A DNA stretch of 64,000 bases from Acanthaster planci (GCF_001949145.1 NW_019091407.1:1026171-1090170), one strand, 5' to 3'. Counted from the stretch's first letter, positions 8,871 to 21,412 are shown. Numbers and translations: made by a program. Notes: generated by a model from the sequence alone, not told the origin.

Positions 8871-10410
8871 GTAAATATTCCTGTATGTGCTTGATGGTGA
8901 ATAAAATAAGACAATAGATAGCTTTGTCCAGCTTTATTTCATACCATTTTACGGACCATTTGATTCTTAAAAATCCATTACTTAGGCCTAATAATTATTA
9001 GGCCTTGGACTGGTTGCTCTTGCTCTGTCCCGCTCATCAATTTCATTGAAAAAACTCGTTGACCAGTTGTAATATGCACCAAGATTCATAGGTTCATATA
9101 TGATATAGGGTTATTATTAGGGGCCTACGTGTACTCTGTTAAAATCTCACACATGCTGATCGTGGTGCAGAAGGAAACGGTGTTGATTACCTTTAGCACC
9201 CTGTTCCTATAATAAGGAAATATAAAGTCTAACTTTGAAATAACTTAGGCCTGCTTTCATGCCATGGTAGGGAGGCTCATAAATTTTTCAACTATTTTTT
9301 CTGTTTCTTTTGGACTTAATCTTGGAGAGGATGTCATGAGAAACATTTTGATATAAGTTCAGGTTCCGTCGGTCCCTGCAAAGCATTTGATTTAAAGTAG
9401 AGGTATTTGGAGATGTTTTGGGACATTTTTTGTACATGCAGAGCAAACTGTGATTTTTCGTGTGTGGATTTTGACTGCAAAGCTTAAAATCCATAGTTTT
9501 GAAAAACTTTGTTCATATTCGTGCCTTATTTCAATGAATTAAATATTGGCTTCACTTGAAATTTCAAAAAAAATGAAATTGGAAATTAAATAGAGGAGGT
9601 AGAGCGTGCGGAAAAGACAAATTTCAATCACAATTTCCAATTTAAGAAAATGAGTTCCTAAATGAACAGTGCCCTCACTCATTTGTGCATGTCCCTAGAT
9701 AGCTTTACAAATTAGGCCTACAGTCACTTTGCCCTATTTCCACATCGCCCCATCTCCACTTCGCCCCACCCCTGTTTCGCCCCATTTCCACTTCACCCCG
9801 TCCATGTTCAAGGGTGTTACAAGCACAAGCCATGGTCAAAAGAGGAATTCCACAAACGGCACGGAGTCATACATGTTTCTAGAAAACTCCATGGCATTCA
9901 CTAAAATTAATGTCAACTGCGTTGTCCGTGGTAAATTAATATGATTAATACATGCAGTGAAAGGTTGGACTAGCATTGGGCTTATTTCTCATCCTCTTCA
10001 AGTTTATTTCAAATCCATCCTTGGAAATAGTTATTTCAAAGCAATACACAATTCTGTACTGGTAATTCTGTTCTGGTAATTGTCAATGCACCCAGAAAGG
10101 TGCCCAGGCATGTAAAACCTCAGTGCACCGCAGTAGGAAATTTTGTAGAAACATTCTCGCTTCAAGTACGGGGAAAACAATCTAAAATAAACTCCTGAAC
10201 AATAAAAATGCACACACAGACAAGATATTAAGTTCTGTGAATTAACTTGAAGAATCTTGCAACATTGATGTTTTTTTTCGATGCGTGAGGTCACCTGCAT
10301 GTACGATCCCCCTGTACAGTCACTATATAACTATTGCTTTTTGAACCATTTTCTTTTGTATACAGGTTGATAAGCTTATGTTGTATCTTTGTTTCAATGG
10401 CTGTTTGCAG
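8871..10410. other. DPF intron 1 with a small minisatellite
   Basis: No coding sequence is recognised. It contains the 17-bp repeat at 9729 and otherwise AT-rich DNA. Confidence 0.5.
9729..9800 (+). repeat. Minisatellite, 16-17-bp unit (4 copies)
   Basis: Four units of the type GCCCCATTTCCACTTC in tandem (GCCCTATTTCCACATC, GCCCCATCTCCACTTC, GCCCCACCCCTGTTTC, GCCCCATTTCCACTTC). Confidence 0.75.
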
Positions 10411-10685
10411 TGATTACGAACAGTTTTATCGTGAGGCGACGGAAAATGCCGCTTCGTTCAACACACGCCTGGTGGCCGAGCGCAAAATGCGACTGCCATT
10501 TCTGGACTCACAGACCGGGGTAGCCCAGAACAATTGCTTCCTCTGGATGCAGAAGCGCCACCGGTTCCCTGGCCGCACCGCGGGCCAGCTCTACTCCTAC
10601 CCCTCCCGCCGGTGGCGGAAGAAGCGTAAGCCTCACCAGGTACCACTGGCCGACTCCAGCAACTTGTATGTCCACATCCAGCCAG
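10411..10685 (+). CDS. DPF2: DPF exon: Requiem/DPF N-terminal domain
   Basis: Acceptor TGTTTGCAG|T. It encodes [20 protein letters not shown], then [20 protein letters not shown] and [16 protein letters not shown], a near-exact match to the conserved N-terminal domain of DPF proteins ([23 protein letters not shown]...GQLYSYP.RRWRKKR). Ends CAGCCAG|GTGTCA. A GC-type donor 10 bp downstream (ACAG|GCAAGT) is also possible, but only the GT site keeps phase with the next exon and yields the family's IKPD-like junction. Confidence 0.93.
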
Positions 10686-11827
10686 GTGTCACAGGCAAGT
10701 TCAGTTCTCAACCTACAGACATTGACAGGAGTACAAGAACCCGACACCTCATAAGATAAAACACAGGCACCTGGGTATATTACCAGTAACAGGAACTTGT
10801 CTCAAACTTCAAGGGGACAAAAAATACAGGACACAAGAGAACACAAATTACAACATCATTACACTTCCAAAAAGACATTGTGTGACCATTCAGACAAGCA
10901 GAATATATTTACAATATGTGAACACATTACCCGAATAATATTGAAAAGATAAATGTATTGGGCCTGTTTGTTTCATGCGGATCCGGAACCCTGCTGGTTC
11001 ATTCCTACTGCAGTGGTAACTTCAGGTGCTGATGGTTTTATATGGTGGCTTCAGAATTCCGTCACACTCACAGGTGCATTTTGGGTATTAAGTAGTCAGA
11101 GAAGCAGGAATATAAACAATTGCCTACAACTTGTATTGGAGGCCAAAGTTTGCAGAAATATCACCTTTTGCTTTGTTTTCTATTTTACCTTAAATTAATT
11201 CGTAATGGACATTCATCCCGTTAAGTTTTAAACAGGGTTGTATTTTCATTTAGTATTTAGGAGTACATTATCTGGTATTCTGAAAGCTCGGGGAGTTTTT
11301 TCTTTTGTACTGACAGCCAACTACGTGTATAGTTTTAGCAGCCATGTGTAGAAAAAACATGACTGTGACATCAAAAGACCTTGTATTCAGAAATAGTTTT
11401 TCGCAGTTACGTGTACACCCAGTGCTCAAGAATGCTATGGTTCTCTGAAAGGAAATGATAATCATGAATCTCTGGGTACTTGGTTATCCAGTGACCCCAT
11501 ACAGGTTGCACAGTGTTGCATCACATCGGCTATGCTGCAGAAACCGTGCAGAGTGAAACAAAACCCAACATACAAAGTGCTTAAGTTGATTTCATTGCAG
11601 TTACCTGTGTGGTACAGTAGTTACCCTGGCACTGTATAAGCTGCATATCTGACATCCTTCAAACTGCTGTTGAGTAGACTTAAGGTTAATGTAGCATCAA
11701 ATCTGAAGTACTGAGAAGTACATCGAGTGGCATTTGGAGATACATGTAAGTTACATAATTATAAATTTAATATGACTTAAGAAAAAAAATCACCAAACCA
11801 ATACAGATGTGTCATGTAAAATTACAG
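10686..11827. other. DPF intron, nothing recognised
   Basis: No repeat family, exon or RNA gene was identified. Confidence 0.55.
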
Positions 11828-12048
11828 ATGGAATTGAAGTGCCAGAGACTGTGCACGGTACCTTCTCAGAGACGGATCAGCATGCCGAGACATCCAACAT
11901 GTCCCTGGCTGACAGGGAGCAGGAGGAGCTGTTCCGGGAGATGGAGGCAGTGGACGACATCCCAGACGCCGGGGAGATTGAGAGGAACCACTCAGATGAG
12001 AGTGATGAGGACTTCGAGGTCTCCTCCCGCAAGAAACGAGGCCGAAAG
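11828..12048 (+). CDS. DPF2: DPF exon: acidic linker and basic patch
   Basis: Acceptor AATTACAG|AT and donor CGAAAG|GTATTT. The sequence is acidic and polar (ELFREMEAVDDIPDAGEIER, NHSDESDEDFE) and ends in the basic SSRKKRGRK, a likely nuclear localisation signal. Vertebrate DPF2 has the same organisation ([20 protein letters not shown]). The phase joins the previous exon as P-D, as in the human protein. Confidence 0.88.
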
Positions 12049-13078
12049 GTATTTGGAGAGTCGGTTAAGACCATGTGTTTATTGGAGAGTGGTTTGACCA
12101 TTTGTTCTCTCAGTACATGTAGGTCTGGCTGGGTAAAATGGCCCAGTCTTCTGATGACAGACAAAGCATACTGTCCGAAATGTTGAGTACCCTCTAGTTG
12201 TTATTCAGTACTGTACATTCTCACAAACAAATATTTGGTACGGTGCCACCACATACCTATTACATTCACTGAGTAAAATAGCCTTTACGTTTGATCATAG
12301 AAGGTTTTTTGAAAAGGAATACACTTTTGTTGGTACCCGAGAGATGAATGTAAAACCTCTGAAAGTGAGTGCTGTAATCGAATCCATCTCACGTCCCTTC
12401 CGAAGTCCAGTTACAAGTGCTTTTGTAAGACCAGTCATAATTAACGGGGTGAACAACGACAAAGGAATGATTTTGTCACAGTTAATTTGAATGCATTGTG
12501 ACTTGAATTAAAACTGAAAGACTTGTGATGGAGCTGCGATGGGCTTGCAGGGACTTGGCATGGACTTGACTCCTCTATGGCTGAAAACAGCTCTATATGC
12601 ATTGGAAAGATACCCCTTGATACACCAAGGGTTCAATTGTCCAAAGATTAATTATTCTAAAAGTTTAAAGATCTGAAGATTTGCTACTGCAGAGGTTTCA
12701 TGGTCTGAAGGCTGAAGGGTTCATTTGTCCAAAAATAGAATTACATGTAGGTAAAATAATTTGAAGGTTCTACATGCCTCTAGTCTTATTATACAAGACA
12801 GCAAAGTTTAATACTACGAAATGGCAAGGTTCAATAGTCCAAGGTGACAGTGAGGTTCAGTAGTCCACAAGTTTCGATAGTCGGAACCTTCAGAGTAGTC
12901 AACACAATAAACTCTGTCCTAAATTTCAACTGTTGAACCTACTAACCGATGAATCTTCGAAGTAATAAATGTTCGAACTGGTGCACCATATGTTAAGTTT
13001 TCAGATGAACAAACCTCAATGTCATGTTCGGACCACTCGAACAAGACCCCCCGTTTTTACTTGACCCTTACATTCCAG
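12049..13078. other. DPF intron with recurring GTTCAATAGTCC-like motif
   Basis: Between about 12625 and 12960 the motif (A/G)GGTTCA(A/T)(T/A)(A/T)GTCCA recurs (GGTTCAATTGTCC, GGTTCATTTGTCC, GGTTCAATAGTCC, GGTTCAGTAGTCC). This is the only structure seen. Confidence 0.5.
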
Positions 13079-13172
13079 GGTCGAGGAGGAGGTAGGAAGA
13101 AGGCCAACCCAGTAGACATTGACATGCCCACCCTGCAAGCAGAAGACAAGGAGAAACCGTTTGGTTGTAAAG
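13079..13172 (+). CDS. DPF2: DPF exon: linker and start of C2H2 finger
   Basis: Acceptor CATTCCAG|GGT and donor TAAAG|GTAATT. It encodes GRGGGRKKANPVDIDMPTLQ then AEDKEKPFGCK, corresponding to the segment before the DPF C2H2 finger (DRDKPYACDICGK in human). It supplies the first zinc-binding cysteine. Confidence 0.9.
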
Positions 13173-13469
13173 GTAATTATTGCCATTACAAATACCATAC
13201 TTCACTTTGTCATGTTGCAGTGCTGTTTATCCTTTCATCCAAAAACAGTTCCTCATCATATACCCCTTTTGGTTGCAGAGTCCTCCCAAAATGAGAGTTA
13301 TGTACCCTTAAAATCAAGACCAAAAGTCGTGTATAATTAAGCAGGTTTTATCAAAAGCTGTACATTATCAGTGATCAATAATGTATGATGAACCTTGCAC
13401 ACTTGTAACAATATTTATTATGTGTAACTAGTTCAAACTGGATCTATTATAAAAGGTTTCCTTGACTGT

Positions 13470-13655
13470 TCCTTTTCCTTTTACGACGATGACCCCTACC
13501 CTAAAATGCCTCTAAACTTCTTTTTCAGAGAAGGGGAAATGTCCTGTGGACGTGTTTAAGTCCTCAGAACGTCTTCCTTTCCTACATTGTGTGGACATCT
13601 TTTGTTCACAAGTCCACACTAGCTATGTAAGGTTAGCGCACACAATTCCCAATCC
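13470..13655 (+). repeat. Dispersed repeat, copy 1 (TGTGGAC family)
   Basis: Shares an order of motifs with 48530-48670 and 49745-49915: ACCCCTACCCTAAAATGCCT, CTCTAAACTTC, a CAGAGAAGG stretch, TGTGGACGTG, TTGTGTGGACATCTTTTGTT and TCCACAC. Similarity is by eye; boundaries are approximate. Confidence 0.5.
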
Positions 13656-14653
13656 TTCAGTTTGAATGTAATTTTCACACACCCAAGCAGGTTTAGGGTT
13701 GATGATGATGAGCAGTTGGACCAACCTCTGTAGGCTGTCTCAAACTGTCCACGAATAGATCCTTCATTTGTTTGCATGCACCATGGTCAACTGTAGTTGT
13801 TGATCAGATTGGCTCCTTCCTGTGTCCCAGCCAACATTTAAACTGTTTTACAAAATGTTGTGTGCACTTCCTTGAGGAATTTCAGTTTTATACAGGTAAG
13901 TTACTGTAGTTAACTTTGTGTAGCTACAGTTTGTCCATTAATGGACAACATTGTTTGGCCATCATTGAGAGATTAGAAAGACAGACCTAAGCTATTGAGC
14001 ATTTGTAGTATTGTATAATGTAATGTAAATTTATAGATACATACATGTACATAAGACTTTGATGTGGTTTCTTTCCTTTGTGCAGTTTATGTCATTCGGA
14101 CTCATTATGTTTCCAGAACTTGTATAAACATTTAGGTCTGAAGTATGAATAACAGTGGCTTCATTTCAACTCATAACAAGCCCTTTTTCATGCAAATGTC
14201 TTAACACATATTGGATGTGTCAAGAAATGTAGTCTGGTGTCCTCTGCCCACGTAGGAAACCGCAGCTGCTTTGTTGTAAGGTCGGTAGAGATAATGGACA
14301 TGTAAGAGACATTTTCCAAGGTTTTCAAAACATCTTTGGGTCAAATACAGTCCTAGTGCATGTAGTTATTAACCCTAACAATCCCAAACCAGCCAAACTC
14401 CAACACCAGGGTTTGTTGGCATCAGTTAGGATGAGTACTGCACTGGTATACTGGCCGCGTTTTATGTGAAATTAGGCATACCTCAATTGAACGGAGCCCA
14501 ACTGTTTGTATGCACAGCTTACTACACGTATATGGTGTTGAGTTTGTAAGGATGTAGGCAGTTGCTACAATGCTAGTAAATCACCCTAGGGAGTAAGACT
14601 TAAGAGTTTAACACCAAATGTGCAGTCAATGAAACAAATGCAACAGAGGAGTA

Positions 14654-15030
14654 GAATGGACCTTTCCCATGAAATATGCAAATAAGGCAGCTGCATGCGC
14701 ATTACTACCACTGGTTGGCAAAGTTGCTTAAATCTGTTACGTAACAACACAAATCTCTTTGTGCGCGCCACATGAGTGCCAAACTTAAAAGACAAGGAAC
14801 TGTTACTTTCCAACCTGAGGACGCTGAAAACTTCACTTAGTTTCGAGTAAAGTCGGCTGAAATATCAGGCAAAGGCTGTAATAGGATTTTGATTGACCTT
14901 CCAACATGCCAGGTTATGGTAAGACAGGTCTGCAACACACTGCTGACAGTGTTGACCGCTGTGCTTGCCATCCATTGGTAGTAGCGCATGCACCTGTCTG
15001 ATTTGCATATTTCATGGGAAAGGTCCATTC
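14654..15030. mobile_element. MITE with about 55-bp terminal inverted repeats
   Basis: The left end GAATGGACCTTTCCCATGAA, continuing ATATGCAAAT...GCATGCGC.TACTACCA, is matched by the reverse complement of the right end (15030 back to about 14975), with only scattered differences over about 55 bp. The 377-bp element has no coding capacity. No clear target-site duplication was seen, so the superfamily is unassigned. It lies in a DPF intron. Confidence 0.8.
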
Positions 15031-16499
15031 AACCAGTAAACATCATTATCTGGAGACTTGTAACATGTATAAATTCAATAAAATGAATACATGTGCCTCA
15101 AACCTCTGAGGCAGTGTTTTTCCATAAACTTTTCCCAAATTGTCAAATCCAGCACTGCTGTATTAGACCAAGTGTCACATTCTTTGCAAGCGCATTTGGG
15201 TGTAAATTGGCTCCACTGTAAAGTCCACTCCTCAGAACATTGTAGAATTGTGGTTAGGGGCTTTGGTGAATTTCAAACTAGTGGTCGGAGGGATATGTGT
15301 AAGAGATGTTTTTATCATCACATTGGTGTACAATATTGCCCCAATTAGCAAGCTTTGAGTCTTCCCAAGTCTTAACCCCAAACCTGCTATTAAAATGCAA
15401 CAAAATACAACAGAACATTGTAAAGTACAAAGTCAAGGTGACTTTGTTTCTGTTAGCCCAGTGCATGTACATTGTATTCTGCGACGAAAATCCAAGGTTG
15501 CACCATTGTCACATTTTGTTGCATTTGGCAGGATGCTAAGAGCATTCGTCAAGGGGTTTAAACTTTTGTGCCGACAGAAAAGGGCATTGAGTTGAAACTT
15601 TGTAAACTGTAATGCAGAAGCTCATCTCTTCCAGATTTCTGACGCCAATTCAGTTTGGTATTGGCAAAGCATGTTTGTATAATATTGCATAGTACTGGAG
15701 AAGAACAGTCCGCCATTTTGCAAATGCAGTAATCTGTAAACCATCCAGGACAGTCACCTGGATTTACATACTACATGTAGATTTCTCATGTTAATCGAAC
15801 ATTTTGAATTGCTGTTCAAACAATCCCCTAAAGTGCATATGCTAGATATGTACGTATAGCTGTGTTACTGCCCTATTTTTTCCCAATTTTCAGGTTCTTT
15901 ACCCAAAAAGTTGTACATTGTTAGAAATTAAATCATTTTGAGTTTTCTAGGATTCACATAATCACGGCCACTTAGGAGCGAAATCCCATTTTCTTTCACA
16001 GGTTTCTCTTCATCCTCAAATTGTTCCCTCCCTCCCCCCTCGGTATAATTTGGGTGCAAATGTTGAGTCGAAAGTTTAATAATTTCTCAGAACACATGTT
16101 GGCCTTCTAGCTGCAATCCCTTGAGAATATCTGATTATGAAATTGGCCTGGATTTGATTAACATCTTCCACTGGTTATTGCATACATTGCAGTGTTTTTT
16201 CCTAAGAAGTTGTCCGCCAAGGTCTCGTGTCCGTTCTGCACTGCAATGATTACTTACCAAACATACTTGAAAATTTTGGAAACCATTATCAGACTAAATT
16301 TACCATTTCTCCACAGGTTTGATAAATCCAGTCATAACTTTATGTCTATTATCTAGAATAACACTGTGTACCATCACTTTAATTGTAAATCTCTGTTATC
16401 TCTGGGGGGAGGGGGTTTCAAGTAGTGGACAGATAATCCGAGGAGCACTACAACTCTTAAGTCATGTCAGGGAAATTGAATTAATCGGAGTTCAGACTT

Positions 16500-16620
16500 T
16501 GCCTCCCCAGGCTACTCCCCATTGCTTTTTTTGGGGGGAGGGGGAGAATCGACACCCCCTCCCTCTCCTCCCCCTCCCCCCTCCCGATAAGTCTGGACTA
16601 TGCCGTCTGACGGTTTTGTC
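16500..16620. repeat. G-run / C-run low-complexity tract
   Basis: A GGGGGGAGGGGG run at 16533-16544 is followed 15 bp later by a long pyrimidine stretch of CCCCCTCC type (16554-16586). The two can pair as a G/C hairpin or form non-B structures just upstream of the C2H2-finger exon. Confidence 0.6.
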
Positions 16621-16644
16621 ACCCCCCTTCTTCCATAACGCTAG

Positions 16645-16767
16645 TGTGCGGCAAACGCTACAAGAACAGGCCTGGCTTGAATTATCACATGAGCCACTAC
16701 CACCAGGATGTAGAGGCTGGCTCAGACGAACAGTCCCAACCCTCCCCTCTGGAGCCCACCGAGCCAC
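16645..16767 (+). CDS. DPF2: DPF exon: C2H2 zinc finger
   Basis: Acceptor CGCTAG|TG and donor GCCAC|GTAAGT. It encodes [20 protein letters not shown], which with the preceding CK gives C-x2-C-x12-H-x4-H, the single Krüppel-like finger of DPF proteins ([22 protein letters not shown] in DPF2). A Ser/Pro-rich linker follows. Confidence 0.93.
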
Positions 16768-18579
16768 GTAAGTCCATCGCCTGTCCACCACCAACACCAC
16801 CGCTGCCGCTGCCCACCCGCACCATCCAATGACCGACTCCAAAAAAAAATGCTTAATTAAAAACAATAATAAACTAATGGTTGGAATCCTCCGTGGGAGA
16901 AACATGGCTTGCATTTCTTTTTTCTTGGCCACTTGTGAAGCTGTTATTATCACATTTCATTCTCTCGCTGTCCGAGCAGGCTGGGGGCACATGCTTGGCT
17001 GTTCCTAGTAATGTCATGATGCTTCAAGATGGCAGCTGATTTGTGTACAAGCTTTTTATCACTAATCAGATACATGCACCTGCATGGGAGCAAATCACTT
17101 GGAATTGCACATGGGCACTAACAGTGACTCACATGTACATCTAGTATCAGCAGAGCGGTGTAGCCAGTGCAGCATTTTAACACTTTTGCCCTCACCCTTT
17201 CGTTGATATGCTTGGGCTGCATGACATCATTGTGCACCTCACGTAGGAGACCTGGGTTATGTGGTTTATCTGGGAATACATAACTTTGCATGGTGATCTC
17301 TATAACCTGTTCATAAATTATGTACATGTGTTTGTGTATATTCACGGATTCTGTGTATCGAGTGGTCTGTCAGGTCAGTGTGTCTTTTTCCACCTTTTTT
17401 TTTGTGTGTGTTTTGGCCTTGATTGTTTTGTTCTAAATGTGCTAGAATTCTGAAATCAAAGTCATTGCCCAGAGTGTAAATTTGACACCATACTGTTGCT
17501 TTTAGGGGGGAAGAAACAATTGAAAAAAGGAATTGTTTTTGATATCCAGTGGTGATTAATCAGACAAGGACAAGACAAATGAACCTTGAATAATGACATC
17601 CACATGGCATTGATGAAATGAAATCTGGAAGCCATATGCCAGGCTGTGGAATTTCCACAATTGATGTCACACTCATTGTGCCCAGGGTACCCTGGTGATG
17701 ACATGAACATTCCAAACAAAACAGCAACTTCAAGTAAGCACTGAGGTGAGCCATTATTTAACTGCAGTGTAGGGTCACTTGAACACGGAATTGGTGGACT
17801 ATAGTCACCTATTTGGAATCAGACTGAGGGCATAATCGGATGAAATCCCAGTTGCCTCGTTTCACTGTGAAGCATAGATCAAGTGTTCACAAATTTTGCA
17901 GGTGTTCCTAGCATACTGCTAGGCAAAACGTAATGTACATCATATGGGAAGAGAGCCATAGACATGAAAAGGCTGTAGTGATGCACAGTTTTAGAGGGAC
18001 CTTGGGCAGTTGTTAGAGCAAGGACTCCCAAAAAGTGAGAAATTTGACTGCGTGATTCTCAGCATTGGTTTGACATGGTTGGCTTGCCATTTGGGACTGT
18101 ACTCAGTTGCATACTGTCAGGGAGACTCCTGTTAATGGGTGAAGCCACAGCTCACATCGGGACACTTACCGTAGATCTTCACCCATGATATCCAGGGATG
18201 CAATGCAGTTTGACGTCTTGTCCACCACACAAGGCAATCTTAAATCATATCTCCAGTCTTTTCACAAGAGGTGTAGAGTTAAAGGGCAGAGGGACTGTCT
18301 TTGATGCAGTACATGCCCCCAGCTTAGTGGCTTGAGGCGAGGCTAGGTGATCTGGGGTCAGCTTGTGCGGTCTGTGGTTGGCAGTGTAGTCGAGAACACT
18401 GAGTACATGTATACATACATTCTGGCATCAGCACACGCCAGGCACCGGATGTCTTTGCACAGGCAGGTGGTTCACCCAGATGAGCTTGGATTGGGTGCCC
18501 TAGCAGGCACTGCATCATGGGAAGTCTTTCATCATTGGGGAAAAACATGGATTGTTTGTATGCTTATATGGCCACAGAA

Positions 18580-18710
18580 GAGTGTTGCTGAGTGGGTAAG
18601 ATTCATGGCTCATGACCAGAAGATCAGGGATTTGAATCCTTGGTAAGCTACCACATCCCTACTCATTACTCTCTGGCCTAGGGTATAAATGGGTCCCTGC
18701 ATTTCTAACG
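18580..18710 (+). repeat. Degenerate tRNA-derived SINE
   Basis: TTGCTGAGTGG at 18585-18595 and GATTTGAATCC at 18629-18639 resemble polymerase III A and B boxes at tRNA spacing. A short unrecognised body follows. Boundaries and family are not resolved. Confidence 0.5.
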
Positions 18711-20135
18711 AGCAACCTGCAATGGAGCAACAATCCATCCCAGTGCTTCATCCAAACACTTGCTATCGTTCCATGCCAAGGGAAACTGAAATAAGCAGTT
18801 CTGACTGCTCCTCAGGAGACCACCCCATCATACGTAGACATAGCACCAACACAAATGTCTGTTTGTGTGTGTACATGTACATGCGCCATCTATCCTCTCA
18901 TAGGCTGCCTGACGAGGTACATTTTCCTCGTGTCAAAAGAGGGCGATATTATGAAACTAATGGAGGAAACAGGGTCACGCTCAACAGTGCAAAACATATG
19001 GCAGTATTGGCAGTTTATCTTCATTGTTGATTGTATTATACTTCTGGTATGCATAGAGGCATACCCCAGATGGACATTTGTTGCTTTTTCTCTATGCAAA
19101 ATAACAAAGACATTGCATCCTTTTTTGCATCCTTTTTTACTCCGAGTATTTGGCATTATGTGCATGAATGTTGAGAATCGTATTGCAGTCACGCCTTGAC
19201 CTTAGCATTAGACCAGGGTGCAAGTTCTGGTAAAAACTGCTGCGGGCCAGTAGAATGTATTCTTTGAGCCAGTTTGTTTCACGCAGATCCGGATTGCGAT
19301 CAGTGATATGTTGTTGGTTCACTGACACCAGAACCCACCTAATGGATGGAGCAAACCAGCTCCAGGATCACTGATCGTGACCCAGATCCATGGGAAACAA
19401 GATGACCCTTGAACATGCCCGGCGGGCTGTTAAAGAGACACCTGCCTTACATGTTTGAAGCTCACTTGTCTTGTTTGTAAAGATGAATTGAAACTTACAA
19501 ACGTCGTGAATTTTGATCGTACACTGTACATGTACGTGCTGTTCATTCTTTTATTGTAATAGTTTTAAAGCCTCCGCCTTTAAGCTTTAAAATTAACAGC
19601 ATGACTCAACAGTAACGGTTGAAATACTGAAGTGGAAAGTTGCTTGTCAATGTTAGTTTTGCTGCAAAAAAAGTCCAGTGGGCAAGTGAAAATTCCTGTG
19701 GGCTAGTGACAAAATAAGTTTACTTGCCTGGCAGGCTACTTGTACCAAGAAAAAAGCTTAAGGTCGAGGCCTGCTGCAAATGTTACTTGGTTGCTTGCTT
19801 AATCAATTAATGTGTTATTTGGTTACGTTTATTGTTCAATTAATAAAAAAGCACTCTTTGACTAAAAAGGCTTCTTTTCAAAGCAGCAAGCAACCAAAAA
19901 CCAGCCGATAAACCCAAACACACCACACATGAAACCTTTTAACATTGGTAAAAATTAGTTCCCTTTGATGATCTCTGCTTCTATAATGATTGATGGAACC
20001 TATGGTTAGCACATGAATATTAGTGTTTTCAAAAATCTGCCATCAAGTGACAAGGGAAGGATCAGCTGTTAAAAATTGTCAGAAATAAATTTTGTAGATC
20101 TGGTTCAGAATTTCCGTGAGTACTGCCAATTGATG

Positions 20136-20482
20136 CAAGGTGTATCAAAAATAAAGGAAACCCAAATTCAACCATAATGTATAGGAAAACTGCAGATTTC
20201 TTAATTAAGCATTGTATGTCTCCAGAAAGACCTGAATGTCTTCTTTTCCTTGTGCTCAATGTCACAGTTGAACGAGTAACAACGCATCGTTGACCAGCAA
20301 GTGAAATTTGCACTGTAATGAGTTAGGTACACTGTACAATGCATGTACATGTGGGTGCTCATTTGAATGTGGTAAGGCCAACACAAACAAGTTCTTTTGA
20401 ATGTCTGTGCTTAACTCAGAAATCTGCACTTTTCCTATAAATTATGGTTGAATTTGGGTTTCCTTTATTTTGATACGTCCTG
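20136..20482. mobile_element. Mariner-like MITE with about 70-bp inverted repeats
   Basis: The left end CAAGGTGTATCAAAAATAAA, continuing GGAAACCCAAATTCAACCAT, is matched by the reverse complement of the right end (ATGGTTGAATTTGGGTTTCC...TGATACGTCCTG) over about 70 bp with few mismatches. The element is 347 bp without coding capacity and is flanked by TG on the left and TA on the right, consistent with a decayed TA duplication. The CAGGGTGTATCAAAA-type tip suggests the Tc1/mariner superfamily (inference). Confidence 0.75.
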
Positions 20483-21412
20483 TATATGTTGCATTTTCCA
20501 CAGTCAAGGACTTATATGTATGTCACATTGAGAAACAGGAGTCATTCACCCATGTACAAGAGAAACTCATCTTGGCCTGCTTTGAAGAAGAAATAAAAAT
20601 GAAATTTGCCGTGTAGTTCTATTCTAATTGTGATTTTGTGTCTGGAATCTGCAAAGGCAGATTTAGAAGATTTAATTTTTCCCAAAGGGGGAGTGGGTAA
20701 GTTAGCACCACATTGAGGGGCAGATATCATTTGTTGAGACAAACGTGTACATGTATGTTGAAAGATGCCTGTGGGTAAACTTCAGCAATGCATGAAGCAC
20801 ATGCACAGCATTTGCCTTGCTGCCTCGTAGTACATTCGCACATTGCTTGTCCACGTACATGTAGGTATGCACTAAGTGGAGCTCAGTCGATTTATTTTTC
20901 ACACGAGGCTTTCTTCCGCTTGTTCAAGATAATGTCACAGATTCCATGTAGGTGGCCATGACTTTTGTACAGGTATGTAATGCATGGTGACTTGCAAGGT
21001 CGTACATCCTCAGAATGTGTTTGTTAGGACTCAGTTGAACAATTATGCCAATGTCGTGGTTTACAGTTTCATTTAAACGGTGTTCTGCTCAGACAATCAG
21101 AGATCTACATTCACAGGGAAAGCCCATTATTCTGCACTGTTCCTCACTAATGACACTCTGTCATTTCAACACCCAGTAATGGCATACATACATGTACATG
21201 TGTTTGTATGAAATCACATCTCACAAAACTTTTCACCACCTCTCAATTCCTTCCTGGCTGTTCCCACATCTCTCTCACTTCCTTGTCCTCAGCTTCTGTG
21301 TCCATCTTCTTGCCATCTGCTCTTAGTCCAAGCCGAATAACCCATCATTTGGAATTATTCACCTACATGTACAGCATTGGTGGAGGGGAAGTAGATGTAA
21401 TATGTGACCCAC

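Noticed and set aside
10335-10410. In-frame Met codons just upstream of the DPF exon ([12 protein letters not shown]...MAVCS)
   Set aside because: The stretch reads as intron with a polypyrimidine-rich TTTGCAG acceptor and does not resemble the DPF N-terminus. A transcript would be needed to prefer it.
10690-10700. GC-AG donor ACAG|GCAAGT for the first DPF domain exon
   Set aside because: A good consensus, but it breaks phase with the 11828 acceptor; the GT site at 10686 keeps frame and gives the family-like P-D junction.
16319-16953. 150-codon frames on both strands around the zinc-finger exon
   Set aside because: They arise from the low-complexity G/C tract; only the spliced 16645-16767 exon is supported.
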